64,000 bases of DNA, taken from Taklimakanibacter sp050246735. Lineage in GTDB: Bacteria > Pseudomonadota > Alphaproteobacteria > Rhizobiales > Aestuariivirgaceae. The position numbers and the translations under genes were made by a program. Positions 1-7,692 of this stretch are shown here, piece by piece (within the stretch, counting starts at the first letter, position 1; each line of letters opens with the position of its first letter). The DNA lies in assembly GCA_050246735.1 (NCBI GenBank), contig JBFWVM010000003.1:310001-374000 (forward strand), written 5' to 3'. The notes beneath the pieces were generated by a model. It ran no database searches. It saw only the letters and a program-made list of their open reading frames with translations, and was not told the DNA's origin.

Positions 1-696
1 ATCGACGCGCAGGGCGTCGAGAAGCCGCAGCGCCGCTACTACCGCGATTTCGCCGAGCGCGGCGAGGCGGGGCCGTTCGCCTCCGACCAGGGCTTCGCCG
101 ACCTCAACGATGCCGACATCCTCTCGGAGATCTTCGGCCGGCGCGGCGCCAACCTCAAGATGCGCGGCGGCGACGTGCGCTACCACCTGGCGGTCGATTT
201 CCTCAGCGCCGTCAATGGCGCGAGACCGCAGCTCGCCTTGCCCGACGGATCCGAGATCGCCGTCACCATCCCGCCCGGCACGCGCGACGGACAGGTCCTG
301 AGGCTCAAGGGCAAGGGCCGTCCCGGCTACAATGGCGGCGAGCCCGGCGACGCCCTGATCGAGATCGAGGTCAGGCCGCATCCGTTCTTCACCCGCAAGG
401 ACGACGACATCCATGTTGAGCTGCCGGTCTCGCTCGCGGAAGCGGTGCTGGGCGGCAAGGTCAGGGCGCCCACGCCTTCGGGCGCCGTCATGCTGAGCGT
501 GCCCAAGGGGGCCAATAGTGGCACCGTGCTCAGGCTCAAGGGCAAGGGTGTCGCCAGGGCGAAGGGCGGCCATGGCGACCAGTATGTGACGCTGAAGGTG
601 ATGCTGCCGGACAAGCCCGATGCGGAGCTCGAGGAATTCATCGCGCGCTGGAGCAAGGCTCAGGCCTATGACCCGCGCCGGACGATGGAGGTGTGA
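1..696 (+). CDS. cbpA: DnaJ-family co-chaperone, CbpA type (5' end outside window)
   Basis: This is the C-terminal 231 codons of a J-domain co-chaperone that would stimulate DnaK in the cytoplasm. The reading frame is open from base 1. The J domain lies outside the window, and what remains begins in the linker. The two beta-sandwich substrate-binding domains are both visible: each carries the LRLKGKG strand, the first followed by GEPGDALIEI and the second by GGHGDQYVTLKV. There is no CxxCxGxG zinc region between them, which separates CbpA-type proteins from true DnaJ. The stop lies 2 bases before the ATG of a CbpM-like gene, the usual cbpA-cbpM pairing, and this supports the symbol. Confidence 0.85.
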   Translation: MDAQGVEKPQRRYYRDFAERGEAGPFASDQGFADLNDADILSEIFGRRGANLKMRGGDVRYHLAVDFLSAVNGARPQLALPDGSEIAVTIPPGTRDGQVLRLKGKGRPGYNGGEPGDALIEIEVRPHPFFTRKDDDIHVELPVSLAEAVLGGKVRAPTPSGAVMLSVPKGANSGTVLRLKGKGVARAKGGHGDQYVTLKVMLPDKPDAELEEFIARWSKAQAYDPRRTMEV

Positions 697-698
697 GC

Positions 699-974
699 AT
701 GGCCAGGAAGAGCGCCGTTTTCGTCACCGCGCGCTATGACGAGACGATGCTGCGCGAATGGGCGGCGGCGGGATGGATCTCCATCGGGGAAAGCGAGGTC
801 GGCGCGCCGCTCTCGGAAGCCGACGAGGCGCGCTGCCACCTCATCTGCGATCTCAAGCACGATATCGGCGTCAATGACGAAGGGGTCGACGTGATCCTCA
901 GCCTCATCGACCAGATCCACGGGCTGAGGCGGGCCTTGCGCGAGACGCTCGACCACACGAAGCGCGGGCGGTAA
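699..974 (+). CDS. cbpM: Chaperone modulator CbpM-like protein
   Basis: A 91-residue protein that would bind the J domain of CbpA and damp its stimulation of DnaK. The ATG at 699 follows the cbpA stop by 2 bases, so the two are co-translated; a GTG at 693 in the same frame is possible but would overlap cbpA. The sequence has the CbpM pattern: an N-terminal MerR-like part (WISIGESEVGAPLSEAD) followed by a helical region with VILSLIDQIHGLRRALR. Length fits the family (about 100 residues). The assignment rests on this pattern and on the neighbour. Confidence 0.75.
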   Translation: MARKSAVFVTARYDETMLREWAAAGWISIGESEVGAPLSEADEARCHLICDLKHDIGVNDEGVDVILSLIDQIHGLRRALRETLDHTKRGR

Positions 975-977
975 TCG

Positions 978-1580
978 TCATTCTTCCCGGTAAGGCCCGC
1001 CGGGGCAGGGCATGCCGCTGGCATAGTCGGTCGCCACGCCGCCCAGCGACGAGAAGATCTGCGGCATGTCGCGGGCGCAGTCGAAACCCGCCGCCGTCTC
1101 GTCGGCGCGCTGGCGCGCCACCGCATTGGCGTCGGCATATCTGGTGTCGACATAGGCGATGTGGCAGGCATCCCTGCCGTCGAGTTTCGTGACGACGAGC
1201 CAGTTCTGCTTCACCGGCCGGCCTTCGCCGGCGGCTTCGGTGAACCAGCGCAGGATGGTGGCAAAGGGCTTGCCGTTCCGCAGGCGCCATTCGACGCGGG
1301 GGCCGAGCGAATTGAAGGCGCCGAAGGTCTGCATCGAGGCGCATTGCGCCGGGGCCTCCCTGCCGAAGCCGACATAGCTCCTGAGATCGCCTTCCCAGAC
1401 GCGCACGTCATAGCCGGCGATGCCGGGACACGACCATTCCGCACCTTCGCCCTCGTCCTCGAACAGCGCCAGCTTCTCGCATGTCTTCAGATCGAGGTCG
1501 CTGTAGAGGCTGGTGATCTCGGCGGCCGCGGCGGGCAGCGGCGCCAGGGCCAGGCCTATTGGAAGGACCAGTCTTTTCAT
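978..1580 (-). CDS. Secreted protein of unknown function
   Basis: A 200-residue protein, convergent with cbpM (3 bases between stops). The start at 1580 gives a clear signal peptide, MKRLVLPIGLALAPLPAAAA, with cleavage expected after AAAA, so it should be periplasmic. A start 27 bases upstream is possible but would spoil the signal. The mature part has six cysteines (CEKL, WSCPG, QCASM, ACHIAY, DCARD, PCPGG), enough for disulfides, and a central region PVKQNWLVVTKLDGRDACH. I recognise no enzyme motif. Similar small secreted proteins are common in Rhizobiales, but I cannot name a function. Confidence 0.7.
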   Translation of the reverse strand: MKRLVLPIGLALAPLPAAAAEITSLYSDLDLKTCEKLALFEDEGEGAEWSCPGIAGYDVRVWEGDLRSYVGFGREAPAQCASMQTFGAFNSLGPRVEWRLRNGKPFATILRWFTEAAGEGRPVKQNWLVVTKLDGRDACHIAYVDTRYADANAVARQRADETAAGFDCARDMPQIFSSLGGVATDYASGMPCPGGPYREE

Positions 1581-1621
1581 GTCATGTAGTCCCATCGTTC
1601 CTGTCACGGAGCATTCCGCTC

Positions 1622-1714
1622 ATGCGCATCGATGCCATATCGGCCGGCCGGAATCCACCGAAGGAAGTCAATGTCATCGTCGAGGCGATCGAGCGGGCCG
1701 GACAGCGAAGGTGA
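1622..1714 (+). pseudogene. ppa: Internally deleted inorganic pyrophosphatase remnant (N-terminus joined to C-terminus)
   Basis: A 30-codon frame (ATG 1622, TGA 1712-1714). Its first 17 residues, MRIDAISAGRNPPKEVN, match the conserved start of alphaproteobacterial soluble pyrophosphatase (recalled as MRIDAISIGKNPPHDVN). The next residues, VIVEAIERAGQRR and then stop, resemble the conserved C-terminus of the same enzyme (recalled as IVEAIERAK and stop). About 140-150 codons between them are absent, so all metal and substrate ligands are missing. The likely cause is recombination between the similar VNVIIE and VIVEAIE coding segments. A GGAG lies about 10 bases before the ATG. A functional ppa is expected elsewhere. 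The match is from memory of the family, not a search. Confidence 0.6.
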
Positions 1715-1883
1715 CGCGCGCACAACTCGTCATGGCCGGATGCTGACGCCGGCCATCCAGCCGTGCCGGCGAGCAGCCGCCTGGGAGAGAGGTGGACGGC
1801 CGCCTCAGGGACCTCAGGGACGGCCATGACGTGGTGGAGTGGCTGGAGTGCCTGGCACCGGCTCCCGAGGGTGTGCCCTTTGC
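1715..1883. other. Non-coding stretch between the ppa remnant and folD
   Basis: With the ppa remnant, this completes a roughly 300-base stretch (1581-1883) without an intact gene. No convincing frame, hairpin or promoter was seen here. It lies downstream of the folD stop on the minus strand. Confidence 0.5.
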
Positions 1884-2768
1884 CTACATCTCCGGCACGG
1901 GGATGGACTTCTGGGCGCAGGCGGCGCGTACGGTGTTGTGCAGGAGGCAGGCGATGGTCATCGGGCCGACGCCGCCCGGCACCGGCGTGATCGCGCCGGC
2001 CACCGCGGCGCAGGAGGCATAGTCGCAGTCGCCGACGAGCCTGGCCTTGCCGTCGCGCTCGATGCGGTTGATGCCGACGTCGATGACGCAGGCGCCGGGC
2101 TTGATCCAGTCGCCCTTCACCATCTCCGGCCGGCCGACGGCGGCGATCACGAGATCGGCGCGGCGCACGACGGCGGGCAGGTCCCTGGTGCGCGAATGGG
2201 CGATGGTGACGGTGCAGTTCTCGGCGAGGAGGAGCTGGGCCACCGGCTTGCCGACGATGTTGGAGCGGCCGACGACCACGGCCTCGAGCCCTTCGAGCTT
2301 CCCGCCAAGGGCGTCCCTGGCGAGCATCACCGAGCCGACCGGCGTGCAGGGGACGAGCGAGTCCTGGCCGGTCGTCAGCTTGCCGGCATTCACCACATGG
2401 AAGCCGTCGACGTCCTTCGCCGGATCGATGGCGTTCAGCACCTTGGTCGAATCGATCTGCTTCGGCAGTGGCAGTTGCACCAGGATGCCATGCACGGCCG
2501 GATCGCGGTTGAGCTTGTCGACGAGAGCGAGAAGCTCCGTCTCGGAGGTCGACGTGTCGAGCCGGTGCTCCCAGGAATTCATCCCGACCTCGACCGTCTG
2601 CTTTGCCTTGTTGGCGACATAGACCTTGCTCGCCGGATCCTCGCCGACCAGCACCACGGCGAGGCCGGGCTTGAGCCCGTGTTTGGCCCCGAGCTCCTGC
2701 ACCGCTTTGGCGATGCGGGCGCGCAGGCCCGCGGCATAGGCTTTTCCATCGATGATCTTTGCGGTCAT
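1884..2768 (-). CDS. folD: Bifunctional methylenetetrahydrofolate dehydrogenase / methenyltetrahydrofolate cyclohydrolase FolD
   Basis: A 294-residue cytoplasmic enzyme, the normal FolD length. It interconverts methylene-, methenyl- and 10-formyl-tetrahydrofolate using NADP. Visible signatures are the catalytic-lysine segment YVANKAKQTVEVG, the folate-site motif VHGILVQLPLP, the Rossmann motif GRSNIVGKPVAQLLL and the C-terminal PVPGGVGPMTIACLLHNT. It is the last gene of a yggT-yggU-folD run; its ATG overlaps the end of yggU by 4 bases, so the genes are probably co-transcribed. It supplies C1 units and links indirectly to the formate dehydrogenase block 14 kb away, though linkage alone does not prove a shared role. 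Confidence 0.95.
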   Translation of the reverse strand: MTAKIIDGKAYAAGLRARIAKAVQELGAKHGLKPGLAVVLVGEDPASKVYVANKAKQTVEVGMNSWEHRLDTSTSETELLALVDKLNRDPAVHGILVQLPLPKQIDSTKVLNAIDPAKDVDGFHVVNAGKLTTGQDSLVPCTPVGSVMLARDALGGKLEGLEAVVVGRSNIVGKPVAQLLLAENCTVTIAHSRTRDLPAVVRRADLVIAAVGRPEMVKGDWIKPGACVIDVGINRIERDGKARLVGDCDYASCAAVAGAITPVPGGVGPMTIACLLHNTVRAACAQKSIPVPEM

Positions 2769-3091
2769 GGGCTTCGGTCCTGAATGAGAGTGGTGAGTTT
2801 GCTGCTGAGGGTGGCGGGGTCTCCGGCGATCCTGACCGTCTTCAGACGGTCGCCGGCGCCGGCGACGATGGCAAAGGCCCGTTTGGGCAGGTCCAGGGCC
2901 CCGGCCAGAAGCTCGATAGCGGCTTCGTTGGCCCGGCCTTTTTCCGGTGGCGCCCTGACCTTGAGCTGAAGCGACGGTCTGCCGTCGGCGCCGGCGCGGA
3001 GGCCGGCGATGCCTGGACGCGCCGCCCCCGGCGTGACGCGGATGAAGAGAAGGACACCTCGCTCATCGGGCTTGAAGGGATGGAGGCTCAC
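2765..3091 (-). CDS. yggU: UPF0235/DUF167 family protein YggU
   Basis: A 108-residue protein of the DUF167 family, whose biochemical role is unknown. The family core is clear: LLFIRVTPGAARPGIAG, then LQLKVRAPPEKGRANEAAIELLA, then KRAFAIVAGAGDRLKTVRI. I place the start at the GTG at 3091 because it overlaps the yggT stop in a GTGA arrangement. A GTG at 3118 would add nine residues and a longer overlap. It sits between yggT and folD in one minus-strand unit, an order seen in many alphaproteobacteria. Confidence 0.88.
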   Translation of the reverse strand: MSLHPFKPDERGVLLFIRVTPGAARPGIAGLRAGADGRPSLQLKVRAPPEKGRANEAAIELLAGALDLPKRAFAIVAGAGDRLKTVRIAGDPATLSSKLTTLIQDRSP

Positions 3092-3378
3092 GCCAGGAGC
3101 CGCGGCCCATATTCCCACAGCAGGCTGCGGATGAACCAGATGGCGATCAGCGCGATCAGTGGCGAGATGTCGAGGCCGCCGAGATCGGGGAGGAGGCGGC
3201 GGATCGGACCCAGCACCGGCTCGGTCAGCCGGTAGAGGGCATAGCGGATCTGGCGGACGATGTCGTTATGGCCGTTGATGATGTTGAAGCCGATCAGCCA
3301 GCTCATGACCACCGCGGCGATGATGATCCAGGTATAGATGTTGAGAATGAGGTCGATCAGGTTGAGGATTGAGATCAT
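3088..3378 (-). CDS. yggT: YggT family inner-membrane protein
   Basis: A 96-residue integral membrane protein. Two hydrophobic segments are seen: residues about 3-30 (LNLIDLILNIYTWIIIAAVVMSW) and about 68-88 (ISPLIALIAIWFIRSLLW). Between them is the YggT family motif with R-LTEPVLGPIRRLLP. YggT proteins are linked to osmotic or envelope functions and, as CCB3/YlmG relatives, to cytochrome or division processes; nothing here decides between these. It is the first gene of the yggT-yggU-folD unit, which ends about 115 bases from tRNA-Ala on the other strand. Confidence 0.88.
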   Translation of the reverse strand: MISILNLIDLILNIYTWIIIAAVVMSWLIGFNIINGHNDIVRQIRYALYRLTEPVLGPIRRLLPDLGGLDISPLIALIAIWFIRSLLWEYGPRLLA

Positions 3379-3493
3379 GCACGGCCTCTGAAGGGGTTCC
3401 GGTGAGATTTAGAGGCCCGAGGCGCCCGGCGCAAGGCGGACACCAGCTTGACAGGGTGGTTTCCGGACCCTACACAGCCCCGTCTCGACGGAA

Positions 3494-3569
3494 GGGGCAG
3501 TAGCTCAGTTGGGAGAGCGCGGCGTTCGCAATGCCGAGGTCAGGGGTTCGATCCCCCTCTGCTCCACCA
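3494..3569 (+). tRNA. tRNA-Ala (anticodon CGC)
   Basis: A 76-base cloverleaf with CCA encoded. The acceptor GGGGCAG pairs with CTGCTCC (one G-T). The D stem is GCTC/GAGC, and the anticodon stem CGGCG/TGCCG encloses the loop TTCGCAA with anticodon CGC at 3527-3529, reading GCG. The T arm has the GGTTCGATCC consensus. No integrase or repeated tRNA end was seen beside it. Confidence 0.95.
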
Positions 3570-3663
3570 ATCCCTGTACATAATTGAAATCAAGGCGAAA
3601 TCGGCAACGCTGCGCGTTGTGCCCTAACGTCAATCCTCTTGCGGGATCGTCTCGCCCTCCAAG

Positions 3664-4500
3664 CTACTTGATGGCGCCCGACATGAGGCCGCGGATGAAA
3701 TATTTCTGGAAAGCAATGTACAGGATCAGCATCGGGGCGCTGGCGATCACCATGCCCGCCATGGTGAGCGGTACCTGGTTGTTGTAGCGGCCCTGGAAGA
3801 CGCTGATGCCGGCCATGAGCGTGCGCTTGGCGTCGTCCTGCAGGAAGATGATGGCGATCAGCAGGTCGTTCCACACATAGAGCGAGTTGACGATCACCAG
3901 CGTGGTGATGGCGGGAAGCGACAGGGGGAGCACGATCTCGCGAAGGATGGTGAAATGCCCGGCCCCGTCGATGCGCGCCGATTCGAAGAGCTCGACCGGC
4001 ATGGCGCGGAAGAACGTGGCGAGCAGATAGACCGAAAAGGGCGTGACGAGCCCGGCATAGATGATGACGGCGCCGTAATAGGTGCTGATCATGTCGAGCC
4101 GCGTGTACAGCACGAACAGAGGAACGATCATCACCACCGGCGGGACGGCCATGAGCGACGTGCTGAGCGCCAGCAGCGCATCACGCCCGCGGAAACTCAT
4201 GCGGGCGATGGCGTAGGCCGCCAGGCACGAAACGGCGGTGCTGAGAAGCACGGAGCCCGTCACCATGATCAGGCTGTTGCCCATCCACGAGAGAAACGGG
4301 CTGTCCACCAGGACGGCGGTGAAATTGTCGAGCACGGGCGCGTGCGGCAGGCCGAGCTTGTCGACGGCATACTCGCCCTCGCTCTTCACCGCCGTCATGA
4401 TCATGAAAAGCGTGGGCACGAGAGCGAGAAAGGCGGCGAGCCCAAGCACGCTCTGCCTGAGGGCATCGCCGGCAAAGCTTGAAAGAGAGGTCCGGGCCAC
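3664..4500 (-). CDS. Sugar ABC transporter permease, MalG-like
   Basis: A 278-residue inner-membrane permease of the carbohydrate-uptake (CUT1) class. Six hydrophobic helices are visible, starting with LGLAAFLALVPTLFMIMTAV. The cytoplasmic loop that docks with the ATPase is ESARIDGAGHFTILREIVLP, the EAA-type motif. The start is GTG at 4500, with an AGGAGG about 10 bases upstream inside the end of the preceding gene. Order in the transcript is binding protein, MalF-like permease, then this gene, 3 bases after the MalF-like stop. No CUT1-type ATPase is encoded nearby, so a shared MsmX/UgpC-like ATPase elsewhere probably energises it. The substrate is unknown. Confidence 0.9.
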   Translation of the reverse strand: MARTSLSSFAGDALRQSVLGLAAFLALVPTLFMIMTAVKSEGEYAVDKLGLPHAPVLDNFTAVLVDSPFLSWMGNSLIMVTGSVLLSTAVSCLAAYAIARMSFRGRDALLALSTSLMAVPPVVMIVPLFVLYTRLDMISTYYGAVIIYAGLVTPFSVYLLATFFRAMPVELFESARIDGAGHFTILREIVLPLSLPAITTLVIVNSLYVWNDLLIAIIFLQDDAKRTLMAGISVFQGRYNNQVPLTMAGMVIASAPMLILYIAFQKYFIRGLMSGAIK

Positions 4501-4503
4501 CGC

Positions 4504-5388
4504 TCACGCCTCCTCTTCGCGAGCCCGGCGGCGCGCCCGGAACAACGGAAAAATGAGGAGGACCGAAACGAGAAACAGGAGGACCGAGGCCGCCGCCGCG
4601 ATGCCGGGCAGGCTGGAGCGGATCAGCGCGTTGAAGATGTAGAACTCCACCACCATGGTGGAGGTTCCGGGACCGCCGCGGCCGCCGCCGATGATATAGA
4701 CATAGGCGAAGACCGCCGCGAGCATGGTGATGACGCTGACGACCACATAGAATTCGATGACGCCGCGCATCTGCGGCAGGATGACGTGCCACACGCGCTG
4801 CCACCAGTTGGCACCGTCGAGCCTGGCCGCCTCGATGACCGCTTCATCGAGGCTCAGCAGGCGGGCCAGGAAGAGGATGATGCCCAGAGCGGATTCGCGC
4901 CAGATGATGAGGATCATCACCGTCCACAGCGCCACGTCGGAGGAGCCGATCCAGTCGAGGGCGAGGAAGTCGAGGCTGAGCCAGCGGAGGATCTCGTTCA
5001 CCGGCCCGTTGAACTGAAACATCCGCTTCATCACCACGGCGATGATGGGGACCGCGAGCACATAGGGCACGAAGACGATGACACGGTAGAACCGCCAGCC
5101 GGCGACGCGCTCGTAAAGAAGAACCGACACGATCAGCGAGGCGACGACCATGACGGGAATGGCCAGCACGAGCTGGAGATTGTGCAGGACCGAGTCCCAG
5201 AACACCGATTGCGAAAGGATGAGCTGGTAGTTGCGCAAGCCGATCCACGGTCCGTCGATGCCGCGCACCATCTTGAAGCTGAATTCGAAGATGCGGACGA
5301 GCGGATAGCCGAAAACGAAGGCGAGCAGCGCGACGAGCGGCAGGACATAGAGGTAGGGAACGGCCTTCGCCGCGCGGGATTGGCTCAT
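4504..5388 (-). CDS. Sugar ABC transporter permease, MalF-like
   Basis: A 294-residue inner-membrane permease, partner of the MalG-like protein. The ATG at 5388 gives the usual short cytoplasmic N-terminus (MSQSRAAKAVPYLYVLPL) before helix 1; longer readings run back into the binding-protein gene and lose similarity. Six hydrophobic segments are seen, and the EAA loop reads EAARLDGANWWQRVWHVILP. It begins about 25 bases after the stop of the solute-binding protein gene and is followed at 3 bases by the second permease, so the three form one transcript. Confidence 0.9.
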   Translation of the reverse strand: MSQSRAAKAVPYLYVLPLVALLAFVFGYPLVRIFEFSFKMVRGIDGPWIGLRNYQLILSQSVFWDSVLHNLQLVLAIPVMVVASLIVSVLLYERVAGWRFYRVIVFVPYVLAVPIIAVVMKRMFQFNGPVNEILRWLSLDFLALDWIGSSDVALWTVMILIIWRESALGIILFLARLLSLDEAVIEAARLDGANWWQRVWHVILPQMRGVIEFYVVVSVITMLAAVFAYVYIIGGGRGGPGTSTMVVEFYIFNALIRSSLPGIAAAASVLLFLVSVLLIFPLFRARRRAREEEA

Positions 5389-5413
5389 CGCCCCGTCATT
5401 TGCCCGAATTGCG

Positions 5414-6760
5414 TCAGCCGGCGAGATCGGCGGCCCATTTCCTGTAGTTTTCCACCATGTCGGGGTTGAAGTCCCGCCATTCCCCGGCGACCTTCGAGGC
5501 AAGCTCGCCGGCCTCGGCGCCGGTGATCTCGCCCGCCACCACCTGCTGGGCGGTGGGCAGCAGGGCCTGCTCGTAGAACTGGCCGGGCACGAGATTGGAG
5601 ACATAGGGGATGTTCGGCGACAATCCCCATTTCTGCCACATGCCGCGCACCGCTACGTCGGTGATCACCGACACGTCGAACGTCGTGTTGGCCGGAATCC
5701 AGCCGGTCTTCTCATGCATGGCCGTGAGGCGCTCGGGAGACTGCAGGTATTCGAGGAAGGCCGCGGCGTCCTCCGGCGTCTTGCAGCCGCTTGAAATGCC
5801 GAGGCCCTGCGCGTCATTGATCGGCTTTCCGGCGAGCTTGCCCTTGCCATAGACCGGCATGATCATGATGCCGATGCGTCCCTTCGTCTGCTTGCTGTCG
5901 GCGGGCAGCCGCGAACCGATCGAAAGACCCGCGCCGACCTTCCCGGCGACGATCAGGTCGATGCCGGGATAAAGCTCCGTCGAGGACATCTCCGAATTGA
6001 GGAAACCCGCCTTTTTCAGATCCTCGAGCCGCACCCAGTGCTCGTGATATTTGGGGTCGGTGAAATCGCGGGCGCCGGTGAACAGGTCTATGACCTCGCT
6101 CACGCTGTCGACGTTCTGCGCCAGGGCCTGGCCGAAATACCATTCGCCCCAATAGCCGTCCTGGATGCCGCCGCCGACCGGCGCCACGCCGCTCGTCTTC
6201 AGCTTGTCGCAGGCGCCGAGGAAGTCATCCCATGTCGCGGGCGGGGTGTCGGCATCGAGGCCGGCCTTGTCGAAGGCGTCCTTGTTGTAGATCCACAGCA
6301 TCGGCAGCGGATACCAGCCGACGCGATAGGTATTGCCGCCGAAATTGCTCAGCACCGTCGGCGACGACGCCTTGAGGACATCGTCCTTCACGAGACCGTT
6401 CAGCGGCTTCAGATAGCCGAGCCATACGCTCTCCATGTGATAGATGCCGTTCCACAGGAACTGGATGTCGGGCGCCTTGCCGGCGGCGGCCGCCGTCTGG
6501 AACTGCGAAATGACGACGGCGGTGTCCTGCAGCATCGGCGTCACCGTGGCGGCGGTGTAGGTCTTGACCGATTCATCGACGAAGGCCTGAAGGCCCGGCA
6601 GCTCCTGCTGGCCCCACCACCACATGGTCAGCGTCTTGCCCTGGGCGGCGGCATGCCCGGCGGACAGGGGGGCGCCAAGCGCCGCAGCTCCGGCGAACGC
6701 GGCGGTCGTCTTGATCAGGTCGCGGCGGCTCATGCCGCCATTCGGGATTGCCTTGGTCAT
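5414..6760 (-). CDS. Extracellular solute-binding protein of sugar ABC transporter, Tat-exported
   Basis: A 448-residue periplasmic binding protein of the MalE/UgpB type. Residues 11-16 (RRDLIK) with a following hydrophobic stretch (TTAAFAGAAALGAPLSAG) form a twin-arginine signal peptide ending AHAAAQ, so it is exported folded. The mature protein starts TLTMWWWGQQELPG, typical of sugar-binding proteins with several aromatic residues. It is the first gene of the transporter transcript (binding protein, MalF-like, MalG-like) and lies 67 bases after the SDR gene, which may be part of the same unit. Ligand unknown; context suggests a sugar or sugar acid handled by the adjacent dehydrogenase and dehydratase-like enzymes. 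Confidence 0.9.
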   Translation of the reverse strand: MTKAIPNGGMSRRDLIKTTAAFAGAAALGAPLSAGHAAAQGKTLTMWWWGQQELPGLQAFVDESVKTYTAATVTPMLQDTAVVISQFQTAAAAGKAPDIQFLWNGIYHMESVWLGYLKPLNGLVKDDVLKASSPTVLSNFGGNTYRVGWYPLPMLWIYNKDAFDKAGLDADTPPATWDDFLGACDKLKTSGVAPVGGGIQDGYWGEWYFGQALAQNVDSVSEVIDLFTGARDFTDPKYHEHWVRLEDLKKAGFLNSEMSSTELYPGIDLIVAGKVGAGLSIGSRLPADSKQTKGRIGIMIMPVYGKGKLAGKPINDAQGLGISSGCKTPEDAAAFLEYLQSPERLTAMHEKTGWIPANTTFDVSVITDVAVRGMWQKWGLSPNIPYVSNLVPGQFYEQALLPTAQQVVAGEITGAEAGELASKVAGEWRDFNPDMVENYRKWAADLAG

Positions 6761-6827
6761 GGTCTCAACCGTTCCTTCCTCTCACGCATTGCGCTTTGTG
6801 CCTTATCGTCGCGTCCCTCGAAACCGG

Positions 6828-7604
6828 TCAGAACGTGCTCATCAATCCGCCGTCGACGACCAGCAGCTGCCCGGTCATGTAGCGGCAGTAGTCGGAGGCC
6901 AGGAACACGACGGTCCCCGAGACATCCTCGGGCACTCCGCTGCGTCCCAGCGGGATCTTGCGGCGGTTCACGTACCATTCGACAAAGTCGGGCGTCGTCG
7001 TCTCGTCGACGCCGTTCACCACCGACATGGGCGTCGCCATGAAGCCGGGCGCCACGGCATTCACCAGAACGTTGTGGCGGCCGAGCTCGACCGCCATCGA
7101 CCTGGTGTAGGCGATGATGCCGCCCTTGGCGGCGTTGTAGGGCCCGCAGTCGCCGCTCGCCGCGAAGCCCTGAATGGAGGCGATGTGGATGATGCGTCCG
7201 CCGCCCTGCTTCACCATATGCGGGGCGACGAGCTTGCTTCCCATGTAGACGGCTTCGAGATTGACGGCGATGGTCTCGCGCCATGTATCGAGCGTGTCGT
7301 CGAGAATGGTGCGGGTGGGCGGATTGACGGCGGCGTTGTTGACCAGCACGTCGATGCGGCCGAGCCTGGCGACGACGTCCGCCACGGTGCCGCCATAGAC
7401 GTCGTAGTCGGTGACATCGAAGCCATAGGGCACCGCCCGGCCGCCCTTCCGCGCGATCTCGTCGGCGACCTTCGCCATCGTTTCGGGATTGCGTTCGGCG
7501 AGGACGACCGTCGCGCCCTCCGAAGCCATTTCCAGCGAAACGGCCCGGCCAAGCCCCTGGCCCGCCCCGGTCACGAGGCAGATCCTGCCCTCTAGGAGTC
7601 CCAT
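6828..7604 (-). CDS. Short-chain dehydrogenase/reductase (SDR)
   Basis: A 258-residue classical SDR, the usual length, likely oxidising a sugar or polyol with NAD(P)+. Seen: the cofactor motif TGAGQGLGRA near residue 13, NNAA at the end of strand 4, Ser in IIHIASIQG, the catalytic pair YNAAK, and a C-terminal TGQLLVVDGG. It sits between an enolase-superfamily gene (start of transcript side) and the sugar importer on the same strand, so its substrate is probably the imported compound; the product could be the lactone opened by the SMP-30 protein 6 kb away. An AT-rich sequence resembling two sites near 11.4 kb lies 31-46 bases before the start. Confidence 0.9.
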   Translation of the reverse strand: MGLLEGRICLVTGAGQGLGRAVSLEMASEGATVVLAERNPETMAKVADEIARKGGRAVPYGFDVTDYDVYGGTVADVVARLGRIDVLVNNAAVNPPTRTILDDTLDTWRETIAVNLEAVYMGSKLVAPHMVKQGGGRIIHIASIQGFAASGDCGPYNAAKGGIIAYTRSMAVELGRHNVLVNAVAPGFMATPMSVVNGVDETTTPDFVEWYVNRRKIPLGRSGVPEDVSGTVVFLASDYCRYMTGQLLVVDGGLMSTF

Positions 7605-7634
7605 GCCGCTCGCCTGCCGCTCATCGGGATTTCA

Positions 7635-7650
7635 AAAAATACTATAATTT
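7635..7650 (-). promoter_or_regulatory. Candidate GntR-regulator operator upstream of the SDR gene
   Basis: The sequence AAAAATACTATAATTT lies just before the SDR start. It matches 13 of 16 positions of the reverse complement of 11351-11366 (AAAAGTATGATAATTT) in the other divergent promoter region of this locus. The surroundings are GC-rich, so the AT-rich match stands out. That it is an operator of the local GntR/FCD regulator is an inference. Confidence 0.35.
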
Positions 7651-7692
7651 GGGCCGGCGGCCGGTCAACATGCAAAGTGCGCGGGCCGCGGA

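Noticed and set aside
1839..2783. A 314-codon plus-strand frame opposite folD
   Set aside because: It is a mirror of folD, which is canonical; the translation is Asp/Ala/Gly-rich without features.
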